The notes below the pieces were generated by a model that was not told the origin of the DNA, searched no databases, and saw only the letters and a list, made by a program, of their open reading frames with translations. Of a stretch of DNA of 64,000 nucleotides, positions 12,632 through 24,437 are shown piece after piece. Source of the DNA: Biomphalaria glabrata (lineage: Eukaryota > Mollusca > Gastropoda > Planorbidae). The stretch is taken from NCBI RefSeq assembly GCF_947242115.1, contig NC_074711.1, positions 39,461,265 to 39,525,264 of the forward strand, written 5' to 3'. A program made the translations under genes and the position numbers. The first letter of the stretch is position 1. The number at the start of each line of letters is the position of its first letter.

Positions 12632-15600
12632 TTATTTTCCAATACAAAAGTCTCTAAATATAACATTTAAAACATCTTCTGTAGATATTTGTCCTGTAAC
12701 TTGACCAAGTTCATTGGCTGCCAATCGTAATTGTTCAGATGCTAATACAATGTCTTCTTGTGAGTAAGTGTTAAACTGGGTCAAGTGAAGTACACATTTA
12801 TTGAGGTGATGGCGGTGACGAACTTGAGTCAAGCTAGGGCTGCCTACAGATGGATCACCACATCTAGCAAAACGTCAAAAAAAGTTTGTTATAATTTATC
12901 AAAAATTATTTACTTAGAATGAAATGAACAAAATAAAAATAAGACTTACAGATTTTGGATTTTCATTACCAAAACTTTCATAAAACTGTCAAATCCTTCT
13001 CCAGTCGTGCAAGAAAGAAAACACATATTGTCTTTGAAGTGCTGAAACAATTCTGACCTATTTTCATTGACCAAGTCAATTTTATTAAACACAAGCAGAA
13101 TGTTAGTCATATCTATATGCTGATTTGTTGAAGGACTATTATGTTCAGCAGAAAAATAGTGTTCATTAATGTGGGAATTAGATGGGCTGGAATATTGTGT
13201 AGAATTCATTGTACCAGAATCCTGAAGCAAATGATTCATGTAGGAGGTCACAAAGTCTGCAAAGGTAAGGTCACTAAAATGAGTTTGCTTTATTATGTCT
13301 GGATGTAATACAATGATTTTTAGGTCAGCAATCTTTGCCCTTTAAATAAAAAAAAAAAAAAATATTTTTGTCAAATTTTTAATTTTATATTACAAAATAT
13401 ATTAGACTTTACTATATATCTAGTGCTTCTCATACAAATCTAACCCTATATTAAAATAGTAGGTATACATAATAAAAAGCTCTATCTGTATGAACAAATT
13501 CTTCTTACTGCATTTTGTATAAAATGATACAGTTTGTATCCACTAGTTCCAAATATTTGTTATCCAACCAATTGAAATGCAGAGATTTTGTAAATATGGA
13601 AAATATTCCAAGAATGAAAATCCAGACTTATTTATTTTTTTTGACAAAGGTGAACTAAAGTATCAATAAGTTAACAGTAACAAAGCTATAAAAGACTTAT
13701 TATACTAATAATATTAATTATTTTTTTCTGGCTAGCTTTTATAAGTCTGTTATTTGTAAAAGTCCAGGATTTTTTGTTTTTTAGATACTGAAACAGACCT
13801 ATTCACAGCTCTGTGAATGCCTTCTTTCTCCACCACATCAACTGTTGCTCTTAAACCAGCTGTGTCACTTAGCAGTACTGGGTAACCCGCTATATTGAGG
13901 GCTGTCTCTACAACATCCCTTGTGGTGCCTGCTATTGGTGACACAATGGCTGCTGGTCTCTGACCTATAACAAGAGATTCATTTGAAAAAATGCCAATAT
14001 TTTAAGATAAACAACACATATAATCAATACAAAACATATGTGCTACTTTCTTAACTATTATTTACAGAGTTCGTTGGAGTTACTATTGGTTACTACTTTC
14101 CAATCAATAAGAAAAATGTATGGGTTCTAAATCTAAATGTCCTATTGAAGTTAGGTAAACAATGTATCGTTTATTTATACAAACGTAAAATTTAACTTAA
14201 TTTATATTTGACACTATTTTAAATAACTTACTATTGTACATTTTAACACTATGCTGCCTTGTTTTCCGTTAAGCATTTATATCTTGATATAATGCATTAT
14301 GTTTGGGCTATGATGTAATCTTTATTTCTGAAGGGATCCCCAAAACTATTATATTAACCTAGCAATACTTTAAAAAAAGATTCTGCTACCCAATCATGAA
14401 ATGTAAAAGATTTAAAATCTTACAGCTAGCAATGTATTAAGAAAACATGAATACATATCATTCTTCACTTTTAAATTGGGGAAAAAAAAAAGATATCAAT
14501 AATTAATTGTGCAGTGGTTTTCCATCACACTTTGTTCTGGACTGAGGGATTTACCAAGACCAGAACTAGACTGATAATGCTGGAACAAAAGTACAGCCTC
14601 ACAGGACACAATACTTCATATGGGCAGGTCATTTTTTTTTTCTATGCCCGCTATGAGTAGCATGGCAATCAACTAGTAGCCTTGTCTTATAAAACTCATA
14701 TATTTAAGTGAGTACCAAAAGAGAACAAATCTGAATTTGTATGTTATTTTATATAGTTAAAAGAAAACATATTTGCTCTATATTATTTGGGGAAGGAAGG
14801 GCCAGATTTATCTATAGACAAAACAGGCTATAGCTTAGAGTCAAAAGAAATATTTAGCAGTGACATATAATATCTGGACTTATAAAAGGAACCCAAATCT
14901 CAAATAGCTAAGGGCCTTTTTTTAAGTCCAAATATGGAAGGGGTAATATGGAGGATTTTTATAAATCTGGTGTATAGTGTACAGATGGATTGATATTGTG
15001 CTTTTAAAAAGCATAACTGAATTTAAGCATAGGTAATTTTTATTATTTAGTTGGCAAAAAGAGACATTCTTGACAATGTTTATTGTGTCATATTCCATCT
15101 CTCCCACTTTTCCCATTCTCTTTTTTTTTCCCTAAGGTTCCATTATACTCCCCCCCCCCCCCCCCAACACACACACATTTCCTGTTTTACTTTTTCTTTA
15201 AAATTATGCTATTCCCTTTTTTTGGTCATAGATGAATGAAAAAAAAAAAAATCAAAATACTTTCATCACTCACTGATAGCATTCAGCAAACTACTTTTCC
15301 CTACATTAGGTTCTCCCAAGATTACCACATGTAGACCATCTCGTAGTCTTTCACCTCGTCTACTGTCATTTAAATGAGCACTTACTTCATCTTTTATATT
15401 GCACACCTCAGAAAAAACTATATGGAAAAAAAAAATATGATTATTAATTAGACCATGATTAGACATAGGAATCAAAATATGCTCATCTTTAAAAATGAAT
15501 AATAAATATGTCAGATGCAACAAATTACAATTCTATTCTCACCATGTTCTAATATGTTGTCTTCAATATTTTCCTCTTCACTGAAATCAATAAATGCTGT

Positions 15601-18128
15601 TGTATTAGCAAGACACTATAAATATAAAAGAAAGAAATCAATTAAAAATTAAAGTCTTGCAATTAATCCTAATTTAATGTGTTTACATATATACATACTT
15701 AAATCACATGATTGTATGTGAATATTTACACATGGATATTGTGTCCATATGTGCAATAACAACATCTTCGTCATTAAGTTCTGCATCTTGTCAGGACCTC
15801 ATGTGATTGAAAAAAAAACAATTGATGGCACAGCTAAGGTCATTGTTGGTTCATTAAAGGACCTTATAGGCTATTAAAACTTCTGTCCTCTTCATGCAAA
15901 CCAAGACCATTTTAACGTAGGTAGAGGATACTCCCAGGCACGAATGCTTTAAGTCTTGCATAAATTTATGTCAAACAATATTCAACATGGTTCTTGCTGA
16001 ACCTACAATATAGTATGATAAACCAATGATGCCCATAGCTGACAACATGCGGATACCTTGGCATTTTGTTCTTTAAAAGATTTCATTTGTGAGACATCTA
16101 AGGTGAAAAAAAAATGTTGAGCTTCTTTTCCTATAAAGAAAGTGAGGTCTGTGTCAATGCACAAACTCTTTAGACCTGGGACTTAAGTAAATGCTTTGCA
16201 ATGCTAGCCCTAATGTTATGCCCTTTGAATAGCAATCATTTGAGATTTTTTTTAACGTAGGTAGAAGATACTTTATTATTATTATTTTATTACAATTCAA
16301 AACAATACTTTTAAAAGTAGATACTTTTTTTTTAACACTGGCAGACAGATGTTTTCACAAGTGAAAGATGACTTAAGATTATAACTTTGCTCAATGTAAA
16401 GTAACTATACAAATTGAAGTGTTACCAAAGAACAGAATTACAATGTACAATACAACCTTTGTTAGTCTATTTCTCCAACTAGAGTACAAAATATTGAGTA
16501 CACCATCCATTTGTCTAAGTGCTTGTTTCCTCTGTGCTTCTGTTTCTGCATGAATCAAATCTCCAAGTCCCTCAATTTCAGTCAGATCTAGTTTACCATT
16601 CAAAAATGCCCTGGAAAATTATTTTTACAATAATACATATTTGTAATTAGCCCTTTCTTACTTTCCTTAAATATTTTTAACTACTGTGTGAACTAATAAA
16701 TTAATCCCAATGAGCCAGTTCCAACTAATAACAATACCGGTAGTAATAATTAAGTTAGAAAAGTACATTTATTTAAATTTTTGGAGAAACATCACATTTT
16801 CACCATGATGATTCAAAACAAAGAGAAAAAAAATTTATATGCATGCATCTCCCTTAACATACCGGTACTTTAATTGTGCAGGAATTTTGAATTTTCTTAA
16901 AATATGTAAATAAGGCATGCTCTATTGTATGTTAGTTTTAATAATCAAATAAATAAGAATTTCATACTGTTTTGTAAATTCTCCTGGTTTAGCAGGTCTA
17001 AAGCCAGATAGAGTGCCCAAAGCTGAAAGCACAGAAGAGATTACTGCAGGTCCACCATGAACATGAAACTCTGCAATGTCCTCACCAGTGAAACTATGGG
17101 GTCCTACATGAAAAATATATTCATGAAAAAAAAAAGAGGTCATAAAAGAGAATATCCCCCAAAAATTAAAGAACATTTGAATATCTTAAATCCAAATGTT
17201 AAATAAAATCTTTGCACATTTCTTCTACATTAAATGCCTGGACAGTGTTGCTCAGTCTCAAAATAGTGTTAGAGGTTAGAGGAGACAAAGAGGCTAATAG
17301 GGAAGTGAGACAAACCTCCTGTTGGCTGTGTAATGGAGTTCATTGCACTGTAAGAAAGCCTCGTCTGCCACAAGCCATACTGTGCAGCATTCCAATGGTG
17401 GATACCCACACAGCAGATGTGGTAGAGAAGAAAAATAAAAGGGTCTCCCAAGTTAGCTAGCTCTTTCCCCTCGTCCTCTAGTATGAGACTTAGGTTTAGA
17501 GCCACTCAAGAAAAATGGGTGCAACGAATTAGCATCTACTTGGAACCCATTCAGACAGAAAGATTGCTTTCATTCAGGTCAGCGGAAGGGAGCTACCTTT
17601 GGCCTAGAAGGTTTCAAATCTACATTAAATGAGAGACAATTACAGTGACGGGTATTGAACTTGTACAGTAAGTCTACTAAACTCTAAAGACAATTAAAAA
17701 AAAGAAATGAATGCACAAAAGTAACTACCTGGAAACCATATTACCAAAGCTTTATCTATATCTTCTTTGGTGTTAGGATCTTGAAGCTTTCTAAGATTTG
17801 CAATTCTAGGCTTAGTTAGACCACCACACATTTTTTCCATAGCTAATCTTGTTTGAGCCCCTGAAATACGGATGACAGCAACAGCACATTTACCTGAGCC
17901 AGATGAAAGTGCATAAATTGTGTCATATGCATTTTTCACATTAGTTCCAAGGCCAAAGTGGCGTATGTGGTAATTCAGCAAATGTTTTTTGTTTTTAAAC
18001 AGAGTTTGTAAAAAAGGAATAGTTGTATAAAAATGTGTCAATCTCTGCACAGATTTGTAGTTTGAAAGTTTATTAAGTTCATACACTACACGAAAATATA
18101 CAACTCCAGCATGGGCACATCGAATCAT
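12632..18128 (-). CDS. GTPBP3: tRNA modification GTPase GTPBP3 (MnmE/TrmE), mitochondrial, 8 exons
   Basis: With MTO1, this family forms 5-taurinomethyluridine (5-carboxymethylaminomethyluridine in bacteria) at the wobble position of mitochondrial tRNAs. Exons on the minus strand are 18128-17729, 17103-16968, 16610-16457, 15615-15543, 15417-15274, 13964-13799, 13339-12950 and 12863-12632; they total 1,695 bases, 564 residues. Residues 1-67 are a basic, hydroxylated leader fitting mitochondrial import. The folate-binding N-domain starts at [13 protein letters not shown] (about 68); the helical domain shows [19 protein letters not shown]; the G domain has GEPNVGKSS (G1, 289-297), AGTTRD (G2, 314-319), DTAG (G3, 336-339) and NKID (G4, 443-446). 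The C-terminus FCIGK (560-564) keeps the catalytic cysteine. Oddities: G2 has Ala where most members have Pro, and a Ser/Asn/His-rich stretch (about 376-432) sits between G3 and G4, helping make the protein longer than human (about 490 residues). Confidence 0.96.
15911..16272. repeat. 22-bp direct repeats flanking a 318-bp segment in a GTPBP3 intron
   Basis: TTTAACGTAGGTAGAGGATA plus CT at 15911-15932 recurs at 16251-16272 with one change. The 318 bp between has no coding content and ends in a T run. Long imperfect duplications like this can be made by non-LTR retrotransposition, but the insert itself is not recognised. Confidence 0.5.
17215..17610. repeat. GC-richer segment in GTPBP3 intron 1, probably an old repeat
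   Basis: Base composition changes sharply here compared with the AT-rich intron on both sides. No splice-bounded open frame fits GTPBP3, and the family was not recognised. It is listed because it stands out, not because its nature is known. Confidence 0.25.
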
Positions 18129-18305
18129 TTCAGAGTCTAGATTCTAGATCTATTAGTTTTCTATAGATCAACAATTTCTATAAATTTTTATACACCTGTA
18201 GATCTAAATATGAGATAGAATAGTATAGTTATAGAATCTTTAGAGTCTAGATACTTTCAAGATTTCTAGAGATCTATAATATAATAAGTATAAATAATCT
18301 ATATG

Positions 18306-18525
18306 CATGGGAAGCGTGGTCGAGAGGCTAAGTGCGCTTGAACTTGGCTTGGCTACCTATGAAGGGGGCTCGAGGTTCAACACCAGACTCGGGCCGAGTT
18401 GTGTTTATTGAGCACCTAAAGGCAGCACGGAAAAACCTTCTCCTAGATACCCCATCCCCCCCACTGGTCCACAACTGAGATTGCATGCTATAAGCATGAA
18501 AGTAGGGCTATATAAAAGCCATAAT
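18306..18525 (+). mobile_element. tRNA-derived SINE, family 2
   Basis: The head looks like a tRNA-type pol III promoter: A-box region GTGGTCGAGAGGCTAAGTGC and B-box GAGGTTCAACACC about 45 bases later. A body follows (GAGCACCTAAAGGCAGCACG, then ACCTTCTCCTAGATACCCC) and ends in GCTATATAAAAGCC. A diverged relative with the same body order is at 52888-53105. It lies just upstream of GTPBP3. Confidence 0.75.
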
Positions 18526-18628
18526 TTATTTATATAGATCTATTATATTATATTAAAATTATAGATCTAGATCCATTTTTTACTACTTTTAGTATTAGCT
18601 AGTGAGTAGCTAGTAAGTATAACAATAA

Positions 18629-18800
18629 TAAGGCTTGTCTTCGAGTCCGAAAATTAATGAGGAATGCATTTTTCCTGTGGTTACGCAGCCCCATCTGTGA
18701 CCTACATATTTTGCCACATCCAGGACAAGAATAACCAATGTCCACCGATTAAGATTTTCTTTTTGCCGTCTGCGTCTTTCCTTGGTAGCTTAGTAATACC
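18629..18800 (-). pseudogene. LINE 3'-end fragment encoding a terminal zinc finger
   Basis: The minus strand reads YSCPGCGKICRSQMGLRNH, a C-x2-C...H finger of the kind that closes many non-LTR retrotransposon polyproteins, followed by F-R-T-R-R-Q-like codons. A relative at 53936-54175 reads FCTGCCKICRLQLGLHSH in the same orientation. No reverse transcriptase adjoins either, as expected of fragments of old insertions. Confidence 0.55.
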
Positions 18801-19102
18801 ACAGATTTTCTTACTATTGATCTCTATCATGTAGATCTAGAATTCTAGATCTGGATCTAGTGTTAAGTCACAGTGTAGTCACTATTGATAGATAGAATCT
18901 AGATCTAGATTAGATCTAAATGAAGTAGACTTTAGATCTAGAAGTCAAAAGATCATAATCATAGACTAAGACTGTCTAAATTCTAGTATCCAACTCACTG
19001 TACTACAGTTTGTTCTACTTCTACTACTACGTCGTCTACGTAACTAAACACTTAGAATAGAACTGCAGACTTAGAAAATCTTAGATCTAGAATAGATTAT
19101 AT

Positions 19103-20370
19103 AGTAGTTTATTTATTTCGGACATTACATGAATTCGGACATTCGCTGTTTTTTGTGGTCATTAAATAATTATTTTAATATGTATTATAAAACTAGCGCG
19201 CTGTATAATGTGCTTGTCCATTTTCCAATGATTCTGACTCAATTCCATTCCATTTAGCTGTCTTTATATGTAAAAAAAAAGGAATTTCAAATTTGTTAGT
19301 CAGGTTGTTGTTTTTTACTATTTTACCCGGATGACTTTACCTCTTCCTAGGGTTAAGACTATATTTCTTGGTTGGCTAAGTCTATACTAATAAGCCCGGC
19401 AATATTTATTCTGTTTTTGAAGCTGATTTATTTGATTCATAAGCCAAGATGTCTAATTCCATACACACAAAAAATTAATAGGGTGTCCAAATAAAATTAC
19501 GATTTTCTTACCAAAATTTATTTCGGTCAGTTTTGGACATCAATAAAAATGATCTTATATTATATTTGTTCGTTTGTTGTTGATTTTTTAATAGAGAATA
19601 AATGGGCTAATGTTTGGAGTGAGCTTGGTACATTGAATGAAGTTAAATGCTTAGATCTAGACCTACTAGATAGATCTAGATTTATATAGAGAGAATATAG
19701 AGGATTCAGTTAGGCAAGAATGGCTATCGTAACCTGTAGGGGCCTACTATACTACAAAAGATCATCTGTATTAGAAATTTATTAAATTAATAAAAACAAC
19801 AAAAAAAACATTCAACACACATCTAATCATGCAAACCCCAAACATTCAACACACATAAAATAAACAAACATAAAATAAGTCTAAAAGTCGGTGCAGAAAT
19901 CACTATTCCAGTGACCTAATTTTGGTAGAATAAGTGTGTTCATATTTTTATTTTTTGTGTTCGTATTTATGCATAGTTCGGAAACACCGTAATGATTTCA
20001 TGTGAGGGGCTATGCCTGGGGATCTTAAAATTTATATAATGTTAATATAGAATTAAAATCTGAGTTTATTGATGCCTAAATATAGAGACTGTCCGAAATA
20101 AATTATGGTGTCCGGAATCAAATAATGTGGGTCAAATGTGTCCGAATTAAATGAAAACACATGGCCTCTTTGACCCTAAATATAATAACAAATATAGGTG
20201 AGGGGTACAAATATAAGTAGTCATCCTTATTCTCCTTTAACTAAAGAAGATTTTGATACGTCATTTTCTTTTCTATGTCAAACCATTGTCAAATAATGCG
20301 CTGTCAAAGTCAAACTTTCAAATTTGGGCCTATTTTGCCTATAGGTGTCCGAATAGCATAAACTACTCTA
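19103..20370 (+). mobile_element. TIR element 'B', copy 1 (about 1.27 kb)
   Basis: It starts AGTAGTTTATTTATTTCGGA and ends with the reverse complement of a matching sequence (TAGAGTAGTTTATGCTATTC), so it has imperfect inverted ends of roughly 22 bp. The motif TGTCCGAA/TTCGGACA and close variants occurs about eight times, mostly within 350 bp of the two ends, in inverted orientation between halves. No long open frame is seen. A second copy, inverted, lies at 47863-49108 and matches almost throughout. Element C abuts its right end. Confidence 0.75.
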
Positions 20371-21139
20371 GAGTAACTTACATCTATCGAACACCTTCGT
20401 TTTAAGGTACTTATCGAACACCCCATTGTATTTTTTAAAATTCTCCTTTATTTCGATGATTATAAAGAAACTAGTCCATTCTTATTGTGCATCGTCCATT
20501 TCTTGATAGTTAAGTTATAATTAGTTTCATTTTCACCCGAGGATCATTTTTTTACTTATATTCAAAGTGCATTGGTAATATTGGTATAAAAATTTCACAT
20601 TTTTTGACCTCTTGGGAAGAGTGGAGTGAGTCTCGGGTTAAGGGTATTTTTTAATGCTAATGACGCTTCAGCTCAAAAAAACTATATAATACGCTTCTAA
20701 TTAGGCTGAGAAATATTTACAACTATTTATTTGAAAGTGTCCTTTGTTACCTAAACATGAAAATTGAGGTTTAAAAAGGGGGTGTTCGATAATAGCATTT
20801 TTTTATATAAGCAATCTTAGCTTCGTAAGATATCGAACGCCATTTTAATGTTAAAAATAAACATCAAAGGGATATAACCCAAACAAGACAAAATATTTAA
20901 ATTATATATTTTTTAATTGTTATTTTTTAAAATAATGTAATGCAAAGTACAGATATAAATTAATCATATGTTACAATTTGTATCAGCTATTTGTGGTTTA
21001 CCGTAAATGTGCTATATTTTTTTAAGTAAATAGATTTACATCGATATGCACTAATTGTACCCATTTTAAAAGCTTGATTTTATGACACATATATTATATA
21101 TTATAGCTTGATGCTAATGGCATCTGTGACTGACCACGA

Positions 21140-21255
21140 GAAGAAACAGAGTGGAATGTATTCAGTTGTGGAATGTATTCAGTTGTTGTTTCTTTTTCAG
21201 ATGCCCCATTCTATTAACTTCTGAATTTGCCCGATTCTATTAACTTCTGAATTAT
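21140..21255 (+). repeat. Two short tandem duplications
   Basis: GTGGAATGTATTCAGTT is repeated in tandem at about 21151-21186, and ATTCTATTAACTTCTGAATT is repeated at about 21209-21252. Both lie inside element C. Confidence 0.7.
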
Positions 21256-21959
21256 GTGTTATAAATAACAATACCTAGCGCATGTACTTGATGTGAAGAG
21301 ATATTAATAAAACGAAAGGGCAAAGGGGGAGGTATAGAATGCAGATATGGTATTTTGAAATAAAAATGTCTTGGGCAGGTAAAAAAAAGGTCGGGGGGTG
21401 GGGGAGAGAAACAGTCAAGACACTGTATCCAGAGATCATCAATAATTGATCGACCATTAGAATGTGACGTCAGCCTCAAATACATAGAGTCAGTTGTGCT
21501 CCTCGATCTAGACGTGTGGCGCCGAGTCTATAAAATATTTGCCATAAAGTATGATAAAGCTCATAATGCGCTACAAAGACACTCCTTTGAAACATCACAA
21601 ATACACAAAATAATAACAATAACGCATTTAACCACTCTCCTATTCTGCCTACACCCCCTTACCCGCGCTTCCACTCTCCAACATTCACACTTTTTCAGTG
21701 CAAAGTAACAACGTAAATTTCAAGACTCAATCCAAACGCAGCCACCAGACTAACACACAACAAAAAAAAAAAAAAAAATGGTCAGTGATAGCGTAACACA
21801 CAGGTGTAAACCAGGCCATCAACACAGCCCCAAAACATTGTTCAAGTTGTAGTAAGAACAATGTTGAGGGGAAAGGGGGGGGAGCCATCAGTCGAGAACC
21901 TACGGTCAAGCCGCTAATTAGGTCACAAACACTAGGCATGATAGATACGTAGTATATAT

Positions 21960-22330
21960 AGATATGTTGTTTGTGCGTGTGTGTGACAAATACTAAGCGT
22001 GCTCTAAAATACGTTTGTTTTTTTTTTTGGTTAACCAGGTGGTTTAGGGAGGGCGGATTTATCTACATCTATAGGTAACACAGCTTGCAAGCTACCATAG
22101 CTTTTCAGCACCCCCCCCCCTCCCCGCCCAGATCGAAAAATATCTAGCACTGACTTTTGGGCTGTTACATACACTGAGCGTGCTAGATCGGCGGCTAGTT
22201 ACGTAGGGCCGCGTACCGTATGTTTCGTTTTTAGGTCAACCAATTAAACTGTTGTGTCCTGCAATGACTTGGGGAGGGCGGGATTATCTATTGGCTACCA
22301 AATTTAAAGCTTATTAGGCTCTCCCTCAAA
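21960..22330 (+). repeat. Diverged tandem duplication, about 180-bp unit, inside element C
   Basis: The order ACTAAGCGTGCT, then GTTTGTTTTTT..GGTTAACCA, then GGGAGGGCGG at about 21990-22060 recurs as ACTGAGCGTGCT, GTTTCGTTTTTAGGTCAACCA, GGGAGGGCGGG at about 22173-22285. The units are GC-richer than their surroundings. Confidence 0.5.
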
Positions 22331-23404
22331 TAAATAATATCTGGATTTAATTTATTAATGGCCTTATGTCTCAAAATAGCTTAGACCTAAATAAGTACTA
22401 CGGTAATGCGTTACTGGGCTTAGCACCGTCAGTTTCTAAGCAGAGCTGATCAGTGATAGATTCCTTCGATGTGGACCATTTGAAAATGACTAAAAATCTG
22501 TCTTTCTTGACATGGCGTAAAAAGAAAATGATATAAATAAAAAAAAATATAGATCTAGATTATAACACTTTTGAAACACCATACTTTTCACAAAATTTTA
22601 AGATTATAACACTTTTAAAACACCATACTTCTCGTGTGTTCGATAAGTTCTTAATATGTTCGATAAGATAAGATAAAGCTAAAAAAGTGTTCGATAATTT
22701 AAGCTTTTGAAATCATCAACCTGACCCATTTTAACATCAAATATAAGTTTAACTATGAGTAGTAATAGAATAAAACATTTCTACTTTTTAAGAAAAATGG
22801 ATGAGGAGTTCACAGATACAATCAGTTTTTTTCTAGGTCTAATTTTTACGGAGATACACAAATTCAAACATAAAAAATGTCGGCGAATGAGCTTAACTTG
22901 TTCGATAAACGTAAGTTACTGTAGATCTATTAGATGATGTAATACATTGATAGATCTATCATGTCTATAGATTATAGATCTAGTACTACGGTGTAGACTG
23001 TAGTGAAAAATGCTCAAAGTAGATCTAGCCAATCTAGCTAGATTCTAGATCTAGATTATATAGTATATATTAATATATTTTATATATCTGTATATATATA
23101 TAATTCTTTTCATGGCTCAAGCATCCCTAGACCACGTAAAGGAAAGATCACTCTTTTAAAGTCTTTAACTTTTATTTTTGCAAGTCAGACGGACTAGAGT
23201 TATCTAGATCTGGACTGTAGACATCTAGATTTGAGTTTTGAGATTACAAATGAACATTGTCATATAAGGTTTATATTTTAATAACCGTGAATAGTTTTCT
23301 TTATCGCGTAAAAATGATAACAACATGTTAAATATAAAGACAAAGTTTAGTTGTATATACATAGATTCTATATTTAGATCTACATATATAGTCTATAGGG
23401 GAGA

Positions 23405-23500
23405 AGATGGCTCCATATAATATTATAGCCAGGGTTTAAACCCGGGACCAGAGAGTCGACTGTCCAGAGTGCATAATACCAGTATTAAAGAGTGTAAACT
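23405..23500 (-). mobile_element. tRNA-like SINE head fragment
   Basis: On the minus strand a box-B-like GGGTTTAAACCC with flanking CTCTGGTCCC and ACTCTGGACAGTCGAC resembles the T-arm half of a tRNA-derived SINE. No body or tail could be followed. Confidence 0.35.
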
Positions 23501-24437
23501 GTAGACAAAAGCATATGCCAAGAGTTGATACTGATTGTCAGTATTTTAAAAAAATATATTGCGAGTTGTTTAGAACTAATAATAATTTTTATTATCCATA
23601 AGGAAGTTTGTTTTACAATCTTTGCATTACACAGAACAAAACATTATAACTATAGAAAACATACATTCACACTAGATTATGAGAAAGGCTTTACAGATTG
23701 TCATCAAGAATAGGAAACGAAGTTTTATCAGGTGTAATTGTAACAATTATTTTGGATCAGTCAATTATATATAATATATAGATATATATATAGAGACTAA
23801 TAATACATCTTTGCCATTACAAATATTTTTACCTGTTTTGATCACTTTTTAAAATGCTTTAAAAAAAAGTTGTACACCTTGAATTCAAACTCCTGGGCTC
23901 AATCCTCCTCAAGTGGACTAATTCAACCTATACTACCACATCTGTCAAGGACAACTTCTTTCCCTTGTTTGATAACCAAACCAAATAATTAATTACCAAT
24001 AGTTAATTAACTAATTGATTTAAAAAAAAAATTATTCTTGTTTAATCAAGTACTAGAAATAATTATGCAAAGTTTCAACTTGATCTGAGATTGGGTGTGG
24101 GAGAAATAACAGTACAAGCTTTATCAGGCATTATAAATTAGACCATTGTAAGTCTAGCTAGATCTGTGAATGTAACAGTTAAAATCTGGAAGAATAAATA
24201 TTTCATGAATAATGAAATATTTCAGATAAACTTTTAAAAATTATTTTGTATATTATTTTATTTGTTGTTTTTTTTTGTATTAATAACAAGCAGGAAAATA
24301 AGAAGTTAAACAATGCCATTTTTATGCAAAGATTGTTCTATTTGCTTGCTAAATGAATAACATGGTATAGTATGTTTTGCTATTTTATATTAATGTTGTT
24401 TTTTTTTATTAAATTTACTACTACATTTCAGTTTACA

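Larger units (their letters stand above)
20372..22920. mobile_element. TIR element 'C' (2.55 kb)
   Basis: Its left end AGTAACTTACATCTATCGAA and the reverse complement of its right end AGTAACTTACGTTTATCGAA match at 18 of 20 bases. The motif TATCGAACA/TGTTCGATA occurs about four times near each end (left: 20386-20830; right: 22635-22910). The interior has no recognised protein and holds a diverged tandem duplication. It lies directly against element B. Confidence 0.7.
18129..24437. other. Intergenic transposon block
   Basis: Apart from the elements listed separately (SINE, LINE tail, B, C, SINE head), this stretch is AT-rich sequence punctuated by short TCTAGATCTAGA-like runs, for example near 18830-18960, 19650-19690 and 22960-23060. 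No host exon was found. The first exon of the plus-strand acidic-protein gene may lie at its right edge but was not identified. Confidence 0.6.

Noticed and set aside
17212-17505. Overlapping open frames of about 80 codons on both strands in GTPBP3 intron 1
   Set aside because: They lie in a GC-richer repeat-like segment, show no domain, and are not needed to join GTPBP3 exons.
21252-21485. Minus-strand proline-rich frame inside element C
   Set aside because: No start context, no family resemblance, and a GGGGGAGG-type low-complexity stretch explains the prolines.
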